Shown here: piece by piece, positions 1 to 10,500 of the stretch
Numbering within the stretch: the stretch's first letter is position 1
Layout: each line of letters starts with the position of its first letter
From: Chenopodium formosanum
Lineage: Eukaryota; Streptophyta; Magnoliopsida; Caryophyllales; Amaranthaceae
Assembly (NCBI GenBank): GCA_024500155.1
Contig: CM044860.1
Span: forward strand, 5,006,501-5,070,500
Reading direction: 5' to 3'
DNA: 64,000 nucleotides
Notes under the pieces: generated by a model
What the model saw: only the letters and a program-made list of their open reading frames with translations
The model's database searches: none
What the model was told of the DNA's origin: nothing
Program-made: the position numbers and the translations under genes

Positions 1-425
1 CGCCCACGATTTTATGGGGAGAGAGAATATAAATCTAGGGTTTTGCAGGCTGGGGGAGGTTTTTTCGGGGGAGAAGATAGTTGTGCGGTCGCGGAGAAGG
101 CTAGCGAGTGGTGGAGGAGGTGCGACGAGTGGTGGAGTGGCTGGGTGGTGGCTAGAAATGGTGGGAAGTTAAGCAATGTGGTGGTTGGATTGGTGGTAGT
201 GTTTCCTTTGTTATTCAAAGCAAACAACACAGCAAAATTAGGGGATTTTCATTCCATTTCGATTCATTTCCTTTGTTCATTCCATTCTGATTACCCTGTG
301 CGAACCAAACGATCCCTTAGTTTATAAAATCTAAATCTACAAAGATTATCAAAATATTTCAATGAAATGTGGGTCAAAGTAAGGTATGTAGATAGATGCA
401 AAGATTAAACCATTCTAGTAAACAA

Positions 426-467
<42 letters not shown>

Positions 468-473
468 AAAAGG
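1..473. other. No gene seen; probable MITE right end and flank
   Basis: No convincing gene. Short open frames on both strands are low complexity. The sequence up to about 318 ends in a GAACCAAACG..CCC block followed by TTA, which resembles the right terminus of a Tourist-like (PIF/Harbinger) MITE whose left end would lie before the window. This is inference from one end only. Confidence 0.3.
431..465. repeat. (TA)n microsatellite
   Basis: An uninterrupted TA run lies 8 bases before the left end of the 474-2316 TIR element. A second, longer TA tract flanks the related element near 52.7 kb, so this family may prefer to insert at TA tracts. Confidence 0.95.
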
Positions 474-509
474 TATTGCGTGCGTACGGACGCACGAACT
501 GTTTGGTGC

Positions 510-1160
510 GGGAGAATTGGCTAATATATTTTACTCGTTGGCTGATATATTTCATTTTTTGGCTTATATGGTTTTTGGGTTGACTAATATATTCATTTTG
601 TTGGCTGATATGTTTTTTTTTTTCTTTTGTTTGCTGATATCAGATATAATTTGGCTTATATTTTTCTTTAGTTAGCTGATATGCATATTTTAATTGTTGG
701 CTTATATGTTTCATTTTGTTAGCTAATATGTTTATTTTATTGGCTTACCTGTTGTTTTTGTTGGCGGATACACTTCATTTGTTAGCTGATATGCTTCATT
801 TGTTTGTTATTATGTTCAATCTGTTGGCTTATATGTTCCTTCTGTTGGTTTATATGTATCTTTTGTTGGCATATATGTTCAATCTATTGGCTTATATGTT
901 CGTTCTGTAGGCTTATATGTATCATTTGTTGGCTGATATATTTCTCTTGTTCGCTGATATATATCTTTTGTTGGCTGTTAGTTCCTTTTGTGGCTGATAC
1001 ACTTCTTTTGTTGGCTGATTTGTACCATTTGTTGGCTGATATGTATCTTTTCATTATTTTATTGGCCGATAAGTTTCTTTTATTGGGCTGATTTGTACAT
1101 TTTGTTGGCTGATATCATACATCAATTGACTGATATGCGTTATTTGTTATCTTATATGAT
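510..1160 (+). repeat. Degenerate 21-bp minisatellite (TTGGCTGATATGTT-type)
   Basis: About 30 diverged units have the core TTGGCTGATATGTTxxTTTTG at a spacing near 21 bp. Because the unit is a multiple of three and poor in stops on this strand, it yields open frames of 60-95 codons translating as 7-residue hydrophobic repeats (LLAYMFx or CWLICxF). I regard these as by-products of the repeat, not genes. The same array occurs mostly reversed at 51970-52620. Confidence 0.85.
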
Positions 1161-1419
1161 TAACAAATGTATTTTTATCTAACAAACAAATAAACCCACC
1201 ATCACAAATCCTCAACAAGTCAACCATATCATATCATCATCACCACTACTTGTACGGGATAGTACCGGTAGTAATAGCTAATTAGCCGGTAATATGCAAT
1301 AATAACACAGAAACAACTGATTAGTAAGAAAGCTCAAATGTCCATAACGGCCTTTCTAAACGGCCACGTGGAGAGCTGCTTCAGACCACGTAGGCACCTG
1401 CTGCCTATGGGGTCGGTTT

Positions 1420-1700
1420 GCCACCTATCGTTATAGGTGGCACCAACTTGGTTATTTCTCTATATATACCCAAGCAAATGTTCATCCAAAGGTACAATTT
1501 TCTCTCTCTCTCTCTCTCTCTCTACACATCAAAAACACTTTCTCTCTCTTCATTCTTTCTTCTTATCGGATTGCTGACTTTAGCATCGGAGAGGTTATTC
1601 CCGGTTAACCCCCGGGTTAGCTTATCTGTGTTGACTGTGCAGGTGCGTAATTGGACGATAAACCTTTACCAACCCACGAAGATTATCTGTGCCGGAATTA
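1420..1700 (+). promoter_or_regulatory. Promoter-like or LTR-like block inside TIR element
   Basis: A good TATA box (CTATATATACC, 1460-1470) is followed by a CT microsatellite (1501-1523), as in many plant 5' leaders. The segment near 1572-1650 has CTGACTTTAGCATCGGAG and a downstream TGTGCAGGT, a pattern I associate with LTRs of plant Ty3/gypsy retrotransposons. It could be an LTR fragment or a captured gene promoter. No coding region with recognisable homology follows. Confidence 0.35.
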
Positions 1701-2316
1701 CCCGGAACACCACTTATTAAAATTAGACAACTTCCCAACGCACCCACCAAACCCACCACTACCACCTCTTTCATCGCACCTCTTTCGCTCTCTTCCTCCA
1801 TTCTCGCCCAATCACAACTCCACCAGCAGCAAACCACAGCCACCAACAATCGAACCTCCAATTCCCCTGCCTCGGTACTCCACCGTACCAGCCACTATTT
1901 TAGATATACCATTGTTGTCTTCATCCACCATTGTCATCGAAACCGAGCACCGCACCACCAATAGATACTCCACCAGCCGCACTCGCCACCAATCTTCCAC
2001 TGCCCCACTTCGCAACCCACCAGCCGCATCTTAACCACCATCTCCTGCCAACAGCAACCACCACAAGATCGCCATTTTTTTTTTTGAAGGAATTGAAAAT
2101 CGTTCATTTTTTTTTTTTTTTTGAAGGAATTCAAAATCATTCAATTAGGGTTGATGATTGATTGATTTTGTGGGTGTTAATCAAAATTATGAATGGAAAT
2201 ATAAAATAAAACTGAACTATAATGCAAAGGAGGAGAGCAGAGGAGACGGAAAGAAAAGGGAAGAGAAAATTAAGGTAGCCTCACAAACCCTTGGGTGCGG
2301 GTGCCCTCACCCAATA

Positions 2317-2775
2317 ATTTGTGTTGTAAAATGTAAATTAACTGTAAGTTGGATAATATGGGGAAATAAAGCTTTACATCTTACTTCTTAGTGTACCTAA
2401 AGTTATGGCACTTATGTAAAGTGACTAGTGTACCCTTCATCATTGACTATTTAGCTTAACAAATTATGGCAGCATTTTGGTTATGGGGATAAATAAATCA
2501 AATATGAATCAATAAGTCGAATGAATTGACAACATTATATAACAATCCTTTAATTTAGTATTAACAAGTTGAATGTCTAAATTTTCTATTGAAAAACATT
2601 TAAGATGTCGGGGTGATAGATATATCAAAATAATAACAATGTGTTAATTAATAGGATTTGGTATGTAAATATCTTAAACAATAACCCATGTAAAATGTGG
2701 GAGGCATTCAATATTGTTGGTTATTGAATTCACTGGAAAAACTATCGTTGATTAAATGAAGTAGATCTATTTTCC

Positions 2776-2806
<31 letters not shown>

Positions 2807-3350
2807 CACGAAGGAATTTAATAAAAACGAAATAAGCCAAATTAAATATGTTTGGTAAATGAATAATATTTATTTTGAATTTTTTGACGAATTATTGAAA
2901 AGATTTAAATGTGTTTTATTTAATATAGATGATTATTTCAGATTGCCGAGTGAAATTATTATATGGCGTTTGTATATGTAACATATTAAACTGAACAATT
3001 AAGAAAGAAACTTAGATTCTATTTTTGGAAAATGCTTATGTAGTTGATATGTATAACAATATCGGATAATAAGATGTTTTGATCTAAAGTGTCTTTTTGG
3101 TTTACGTGTATTATATGAAACAGTACAATTTTTTCGTCTTGCATGCTATGAAAGACATTCGAAGAGACACACTAAAAGTGACGGCTTGACTCTTTAATGG
3201 CCATCAACCTCTATCCCTTTTCTGTATTGAAAATGCCCTTTTATTTAACTTTCTATCTTCCATTTTCTTTGCCAAGGTTTGAGTTCTCTGTATTCATAAA
3301 CGTCTTTGCATTTCAATCTCCTTTCTTCCATTTTATTCTTGAATTTCTCC
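2317..3350. other. AT-rich intergenic DNA
   Basis: No gene is seen. A 30-base poly(T) tract lies near 2771-2802. The last 150 bases are pyrimidine rich and probably were the promoter and leader of the broken gene that starts at 3351. Confidence 0.6.
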
Positions 3351-4047
3351 ATGGCAGGGAGTGATGATGATTCCATTTTTGATGATTGGTATCGCAATTT
3401 TCTTGGTAAAAGAAAAGATAATTTGAGGGGGCAATATTTTGCAGCGGCTGAAAACCGGTTGGAAGCTACCAAGAAGCTGGACATGTTAATGGAGGAGATG
3501 AAGGATGTTGATGCTCAAATTGCTAAGTGTGATGAAGTAGCTCGAAACAGGAAGAAGGATAAGAAGCCTGAAATTGGGAGCTCTTTTGACTGTCCAATTG
3601 AAGTTGATAGTGATAAGGACGAAGAATCGGTGAGGATGGGAAAAGTTGTGGGGTTTTAGAGGGCCAACATGTAAAAGCAAGGGTGAGTGTAGTAAGTTCA
3701 ATGAGATTCAAGCTGATGGTGTTGAAAGTGGGGAGGCTGATATGGATATAAGTGATGAGGAAACCGTTGAGAAGCAAGTCATCCCGTCATCAGTTGTTGC
3801 TCGGGCTGGAGAGGTTCAACAACAACCTGCAATTCAAGAAGGCAATGCCAATGTAGTTCAAGGAGGGCAACCACAACCACAACAAGGAGGGCCAGAGGAC
3901 GAGGACGAAGAAGATGATGATGAAGGAAATGAGGAGTAGCGAACTGAAGAGGATACCTCGGAGGATGATTTTGGTGATCCATACCATTATCACTCCCCTG
4001 AGGTCTCTCATAGTGATGATGATGCATATGGATTTAATTCAGATTAG
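3351..4047 (+). pseudogene. Broken gene for a small acidic coiled-coil-like protein
   Basis: The reading begins MAGSDDDSIFDDWYRNFLGK and runs to a stop at 3657-3659. Coding character continues in the next frame (3646-3939, beginning GPTCKSKGEC), which ends at an in-frame TAG (3937-3939). The same frame then reads on as RTEEDTSEDDFGDPYHYH to TAG at 4045-4047. The two lesions are therefore one frameshift near 3650 and one nonsense codon. The N-terminal part is charged and probably helical; the middle is Gln/Pro rich; the tail is a run of Asp/Glu. I do not recognise the family. Length if whole would be about 230 residues. It lies just beyond the low-coordinate side of the Helitron genes and might be a captured gene, but the Helitron 3' end was not found, so that is open. 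Confidence 0.5.
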
Positions 4048-4865
4048 AGCCATTAGTTAGATTAAGATATTAGTAATTTAGAAATTATGTAGTTGTTAAA
4101 GTACTCTTTATCCTATTTTATTGTTCTAAGTATTGGCTTCAATCCATTTTTGTTATGCTTGTAAGGATTGGATGCCTTCGTTTATATAAGGAATCTGTTT
4201 TGGATATTTAGTAATATAAGGTGTATGGATATCTTGGTTGGAATATGCTATTCAGTTTTTTAATTTGAAGTGTTTTGCTTGAAATATGTTGGCTGCAAAT
4301 TTGATCTGAAATGTGTGATATATTTTGGGTGAAATATTTTGTTCTTCAATTTGGTAGTTACACTGATAGTACTTGAAGTAAAATGTAATTAGATTTATTA
4401 TTCAAATTGATTCCTAACTTGGAACCAAATTGATGTAGTAATTAAAAACCATGGTATCATTTTGCAGTCTTTGAATATCTTAATTAGAACATGCTTGGCC
4501 TATTTCAAGGTCATCACTCAACACCAAATAAGCCATCACTAAGGAATATAGGACATAAAAGCAACAATTGCTTGACCTGAAATTTGTTGGTCATCATGCT
4601 TGCATAAAAAAAGTACAGCCATAAGGTCTTAGTTTTGAAGTTAGGCATGATAACCATACATAAGTTGTTACGCAAGTACACAAATTATATAAAAGTTCAC
4701 ATGGCAGAGCATTTAAGGAGTACAAAATCATTTCCAGTGACTTGTGCAAAAGGAACCTACTATTGTTTCAAAAGGTGTCCAGCAAGAACACGTTCAAAAT
4801 GACAAGCAACTCTTGTTCGATATAACGTGTTCTTACAAGAAGCCTTAGTTCTTGGCATTCATGAC
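4048..4865. other. Intergenic region between broken gene and RPA pseudogene
   Basis: AT-rich, with no recognisable gene. Overlapping open frames at 4768-5037 are alternative-frame readings of the RPA C-terminal repeat. I looked here for a Helitron 3' end (GC-rich hairpin followed by CTRR on the minus strand) and saw none. Confidence 0.5.
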
Positions 4866-6961
4866 TTATTTTGGAGCAACTGATTCGACATTCTTGACTT
4901 CTTTTGGAGCAGTTGTTTTGGCAGTCATGACTTCTTTTGTGGCAACTGATTTGGCATTCGCGATTTCTTTTGTACCAACTAATTTGGCATTCACGGGTTT
5001 TTCTGTAACAACTGATTTGATAACCCATTTGAGGTAGCCAACCCTCTTGATTGCACCTGTTGGCCCAACTTCAACTTTCACTGGTTTTCCTTTAAGTGCA
5101 GCAGCTAATGTGTCAAAGCCATCCCAGCCTGATATCTGCATAACAAAGAAAAACAGTTAATTAAGGTGTGGCCTGGTTTACTTTAAAGTATGGACAATAG
5201 GTAATTAACTAAGAGCAGCATATTGAATGTTTTTACCTTCTTTTCAATCAGTTCTGCTTCTTTCAGGCCCAATAATTTTTCACACTACTTCCCATATGCT
5301 GTTAACCGAATTGTTGCAGTATCATCGGCTGCATAGAAGGTGATACTGACCCTGTAAGAAGTCAGGTATAGTTAGCAATAGAACAGGATGCAAGTTATGA
5401 TGTTAGTGAAATGGTATTTCACCTCTTTTCTGTAATGCAAGTATCGTTGCACTTATCACAGTAAAATTTAGCTGTGTCAACATTGTCACAGTGGTTACCA
5501 CAAACGCTGCATCCAACATAAGCAATAATATCCTCTTTCTGTGCAGTTGGTATTGCGATTTTGAGCCAGTGGCGCTCATGTGCAGTAGTTGTTAGAGGCT
5601 GCAAGTGCAGAAATTAACATCAAAATAATTCATTGAATGTAATATTTATAGGATGTAATCTCCATATGTATAAATAATGAAAATTTCATTACTGTTTTCT
5701 TCTTCAGATCTTCAACTGAAGTCAGGACATTTGAGCTGCTAGCTTCCCTGGACTGCAGTTGGTGCGCCACATGATTAGCAAGGTGATCTTCATTTTCCAG
5801 CACCCTGTCCCATACAAAGTTGCAACCATTACTCAAGTATTTTGAAAACAAAATAGCTTTAAAAATTATACTCAAGTATCTTGAAAGCAAAATAGCTTTA
5901 AAAATTATATGAACTTACCAAGCTTTCAGTGCACTAACTTCAAGACCTGCTGGATCGGGATCAATTACTGTGGACATAGAAGATGCCAAGGAGAATCCTA
6001 TGCAACGAAATAAAAAATAAGCCATAATATAGTTGAGGTACATGATTCTAGTATTTTGAGTAGGAATTAACCTCCATGGGTGGCTGCCTTCAAGTGTCGG
6101 AAACTGACCACCAGGAAAGATTCACACCAAGAAGCTAATTTGGCACACTCTTTAGTAGCTAACTCTCCATACACAGAAATAACAAGAGCATCAGCCATCC
6201 TGTATATATATCAAATCATTATTAAAAGAAAACATATAAATAAGTTTCATTTGCTTGAATGTATCTGTTAATGTGTAATAACCTTTGCACACTGGCATCC
6301 ACAACAACAATGTCTTGTACATCAAATTCATAACCATTGCTTGTTTTTTTCTTGCGTGTGTCTTCCAAATGCACAATGACTCCAAGAATATCTACACATA
6401 AGCCACATAATAAGGGTTAAGAAGTAAGCTGCAATAGAAATAAAAATACCACAGTACATAATATATATTACCATAGCAATCATCTTCATTGCTTGTAGGT
6501 GGGACTTTAACAATGGGAGTGTATTTTGGCACAATAGGACCAGAATTGGGATTGAGTGATTGAATTGCTGTTGTGCCTCCAAAAGACAGGTAGTAGTCAC
6601 CTTCTTTGTGACGAAACATGGGATTGGTATTCCTGATTGGTGCATCTGATATGATGTATTCTTTCTGGTGCTCCAAAACAGTCTTAAAGTTCTCAATGTC
6701 ATCTTCAAACAAAGTCCCTCTCATTTCATTCCCCTAACAGCACACCATTAAAATGTATCAGAACATGTCTAATTTCTTTAGCTAACTACACAACAAAATT
6801 CAGAGCATTATATATACCTCATCATCTTCAAATACAAGCTTCTGGAAAGCTTTCTTGCCTTCTGGATATTTTGCAGGAGACTTCTCCTTCACCTTAACCT
6901 TAATCTTGTACCTCTTGTTTTTGGGAGTTAGCTTATCGAGAGGCACATATTGAGGTTTCAT
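4866..6961 (-). pseudogene. Helitron-encoded replication protein A (RPA70-like), one nonsense codon
   Basis: RPA binds single-stranded DNA; plant Helitrons carry diverged copies. Reading down from ATG at 6961, exon 1 (6818-6961, MKPQYVPLDKLTPKNKRYKI) and exon 2 (6472-6733, GNEMRGTLFEDDIENFKTV) form OB-fold domain A. Further exons near 6285-6391 (DILGVIVHLEDTRKKK), 6060-6200 (MADALVISVYGELATKECAK) and 5935-6000 form domain B. Exons near 5690-5800, 5419-5600 and 5240-5357 form domain C, including a zinc ribbon (CSVCGNHC...CDKC). An in-frame TAG at 5285-5287 (AYGK*CEKLLGL) interrupts domain C. The last exon (4866-5125 or so) ends in about four tandem 10-11-residue repeats (VATKEVMTAKT type). Splice sites are GT/AG and frames join, so apart from the one stop this gene is well preserved. 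Confidence 0.8.
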
Positions 6962-7562
6962 CTAGTTCATTTACACACAAGAAAAGGTTATTTCATACAA
7001 TTTAACAATCTTATAGGTTGTATAGAATCACTTGACTTGAGATTATTAGTGAACCTTGTTCCAAAATGTTGATAAATTTTGTTCATAAATCAAGGTATAT
7101 AATTTATGATGTGCAATTTAACAAAGAAACATGTTCTTTAACATTAGCTAAATAATTATACAAAATTTGGTTAATAAACTCTGTATGAATATATTTTTCT
7201 GGAATTTGTAACACATATATGATCAAAATTGAAAAAGGCAAAGGGTTTAGATGTATCAGTAATTTTCCTTAGACAAATAAAATACATCCTAAGGAGCACT
7301 AAATTTCTGAATTAGCAATAATAATTAAGTTTCAGTTTCACAAATACGCCCAGTAATGTAATCAGAAAATATCACATAAACTAACAGTGAAGTTGATGTT
7401 TTTTACATAAATGAAATACACCCTAAGCAGCACTAAATTTGTTGAATGTAGCAGTAATAATTTAGTTTCATTTTTTAAAATAAGTGCAGCAATTTTATTA
7501 GACAATATCAGATAAATTGACAGTGAAGTTGTTGGGAACACTATTAGATGAACACTGTTAAC
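6962..7562 (-). repeat. Intron between helicase and RPA exons, with 133-bp tandem repeat
   Basis: The segment is flanked by a GT donor (7562-7561, after HQLVLK) and an AG acceptor directly before the RPA ATG. It contains two diverged direct copies of a roughly 130-bp sequence, about 7276-7402 and 7409-7535 (shared pieces include AGCACTAAATTT and CAGTGAAGTTG). Helicase motifs IV-VI, expected in this place in a complete Helitron, are absent on translation of the minus strand. Confidence 0.7.
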
Positions 7563-10500
7563 CTTAAGCACAAGTTGATGCGGACTCATCATTCCTGGGC
7601 AAAGTGTGTTCAGAAATTCTGTTGGATAGAGGCTGCAATTATCATCAAGGATTGAATCATAGCTTAGATAGACAGTAGGAATGCCAGGAAACTGTTCAAT
7701 TAAGTAGTCATTTATGGCATCAACTTCCTCATTCATTGGTGTGAGGATTGCTCTTTCATTGAATATGCCACTATCAAATGTTGGATTTGAAATTTCTAGG
7801 AAAATCATTGCAGTTAACACAGAAATTGAATCCTCATTTGCAGCTATATTCTGAACTATGTGTTCAGGTAGCTGTACATAAGCACTTTCATCTGATTGTA
7901 ATTGGCCATTCCCCAAGGCCAGGAGGAAAGCTGAATAAGGTAAGTCTTCTTTAGCTCTGATGTTCTCTGTTAACCGAAATTTGACTAAAAGGGGCCAAAT
8001 GTAAGAGCTCACAACACTAACACCAACAACCTCTCTTTGTGAACGACGGGGTAAAATTGGCAAAACTTGTCTAAAATCTCCCCTTAAGACAATTACTTTG
8101 CCACCAAATGGCTGGTCAGGATGGCAGAGATTGCGCAACAACAAATCCAAAGATTCTATGTTCTCTTTACGAGCCATGGACGCTTCATCCCAAATTATCA
8201 GGGTATTAGCTTTGATTAAAGCAACTAAGCTTCCCTGTTTTGGGACATCACAAGCGAGTGACATCTCTGAATCAAGTGGAATTTTAAACCTGGAGTGAGC
8301 TGTTTTGCCAGAGGGAATATTAGAAGCAGCTATGCCTGATGTCGCTGTTGGCAGCACAATCTTGCCTGCCAAACGTACTTCAGCATATAAAGCATTGTAG
8401 AGAAATGTCTTGCCTGTCCCACCTGGCCCATCAACAAAAAAACAACCAGGTTTCTCTTCATTGACATGAGCCATAATTCTATTGAATGCATTTGCTTGAG
8501 CTTCGTTGAGCTTCTCTCGACAATCAATGCATTCTAGAGGAATTGGTGCTTCAAGTGCATCTTTGATATCCTTTGTAATGCGTATTTAATTACTGTCTTC
8601 TTCAATCAAATGGCCTAGGCCAAAATCTTCCAATGACTTTCCCATGGCTTCTAAGTTTTTCTCAAGGTCTCTTACAGTTAGCCTCATCACTTTCTCTTGA
8701 TGGTTGGAATTTTGATATGCAAAATCTTCAGAGAGTGAAGTATAAAACTGCAGCCAGAGAGCATTTAGGTTACTTGGTTGGCAGAAGATCAACACAGTTG
8801 CAAACAGCTGCCTCAGTGCAGAAGGCATCCGTGCTTCTGATGCTTCCTGCAAACATAATGTAACTGCATTGTCTTGTTGAAATAACCCGAGCTTGATTGC
8901 AGCTTCCTGGAAGGTAGGGTAGAGCACACCATCTACAGTTCTAAGATGATTAAATGAGATAGGACTAATGACTTTACCAAGCAATAAACGTAAGAAGAAG
9001 CGTTCTCCTTCTGCAGGACTCACAAAAGCCATTCGTCCAACATTTTTTTTTTGTAACTTCTTTTAATCCATATTTTTTTTGCTAGCTTCCCACCTATAAT
9101 GTGCAATTATTTCAGTGTATCGATACCCTATGCCTCCAGGGGTGTTTGCGTTTAGTCTAAAGAATTCTAGCAAAGCAGTAGTACTTCTCTTTTCATCTTG
9201 CACAACAGAACCAAGCTGTTCATGAGACCTCATATAGATAGTTTGCATATTTGGTAAGTGCACTAGAAGGAGTTGTACAGAAGGAGTCATCTCAAAGAGA
9301 TCAAATCCAAATATTCTCCAAGCCGCCTCACATGGTGAAACCAATCTACCAGACTGGAAAACATCAATCTTATCAACACTTTGATTTTGTTCACCAACAA
9401 CATTAAAAGATACACGATCATGACCTTTGTACACATATTTGTACAGGTATTTGACTGCTTGAATAGTTGACCAGACTTCAACATTTAAATGGCAGTCAAA
9501 TAGCATAGATAAATATGGATTATAAGGTATAACCCAGCGGTTATCAAGATTAGCACCGCGAATTCTTACATGCTCACCAGTGTTCCTTCTTCTGTACATG
9601 GGAAAACCATCTTCATTTGTGGTAGTCTCTTCTAAATATGGTTTAGGGTAGCTGTACTTACAGAGAACTTCACTGCCATGATCTTTTTTCATGCATGCAC
9701 ATTTAGGATTTAAACTACCACATGGACCATGCATCATGTGGCCAAGAACAATTTTGCGTAACTGAGGACATTCAGTTGAAGGGATTTTTGCAGCAACGAA
9801 TTTGTCATAATCAGAAGGCCCCTTTAGCTTGTATGCATCTTCTAAGATAATTAAAAAGTGAGCATGGGGTAGACCCCTCTTTTGAAATTCCACAACATAG
9901 ACCATAACTACAACTTTTCCAAAGACCATGTCTTCCATTATTTTTTTCTTCAGAGCTATTAACTTTGCTCTGAAAACCCGAGCAACAATGTCTGGTCGAT
10001 CACAGGCAACTTCTCCAGGAGCTAGCTCAGCTGTGATTTCAGGCCATTTGGCATTACACGTCATCGTTACAAACAAATCAGGCTTGCCAAAGCGCTGCAC
10101 AAGGGCCATTGCATTTAAGTACCTTCGCTTCATATCTCGTGGACCACCGATGAAGGTTGGAGGCAATATCACTCGACGGCCAATGTTGTTAGCACTTGTT
10201 TCTCTATCCTCAACTGTATCCAAAATACCTTGGTACAAATCAGCTCTTATTGTCTGCTGATTTCGTCTAAAAAAATCGAGCCTTGTGTTCTCAATTTTAA
10301 CATACATATCCACAATGTATTGTTGAAAACATCGTCCTCCCCAAAGAAGCATGTACCCTGGCCTTATCTGTATCTTGTAGGAATAGTATTCCCGAGAGGA
10401 TATATGCCTTTTAGAGGTGCCTGAATTGTCTGCTGCACCTGTATGTAGACAACAAAATGACAATCAATTTGGCTATTTAGGCATGCAAAGATATAAGACA

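Larger units (their letters stand above)
474..2316 (+). mobile_element. Non-autonomous TIR element, copy 1, with 21-bp array
   Basis: The left end reads TATTGCGTGCGT..ACGCACG..TGTTTGGTGCG. The right end, on the opposite strand, reads TATTGGGTG..GCACCCAAGGGTTTGTG. These are diverged terminal inverted repeats that can themselves fold into hairpins. The same two ends bound the reversed element at 51459-52659. Inside, from left to right, are a 21-bp array (510-1160), a TATA/CT-rich promoter-like block (1420-1700) and a CT/CA-rich stretch with short open frames. No transposase is present. Terminal structure and captured-looking contents suggest a MULE-like (Pack-MULE type) element, but I could not find a clean 8-10 bp target duplication, so the class is inference. 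Confidence 0.5.

Noticed and set aside
716..1182. Open frames of 64-95 codons with Leu/Cys/Trp-rich repeats
   Set aside because: They are translations of the 21-bp array in different frames, with no start context or conservation evidence.
2285..2316. GC-rich hairpin considered as the Helitron 3' end
   Set aside because: On the minus strand it is followed by CTAC, not CTRR, and the same sequence ends the unrelated TIR element at 51459, so it belongs to that family.
2431..2440. ACTAGT considered as Helitron 3' CTAG terminus
   Set aside because: No GC-rich hairpin lies just upstream on the minus strand.
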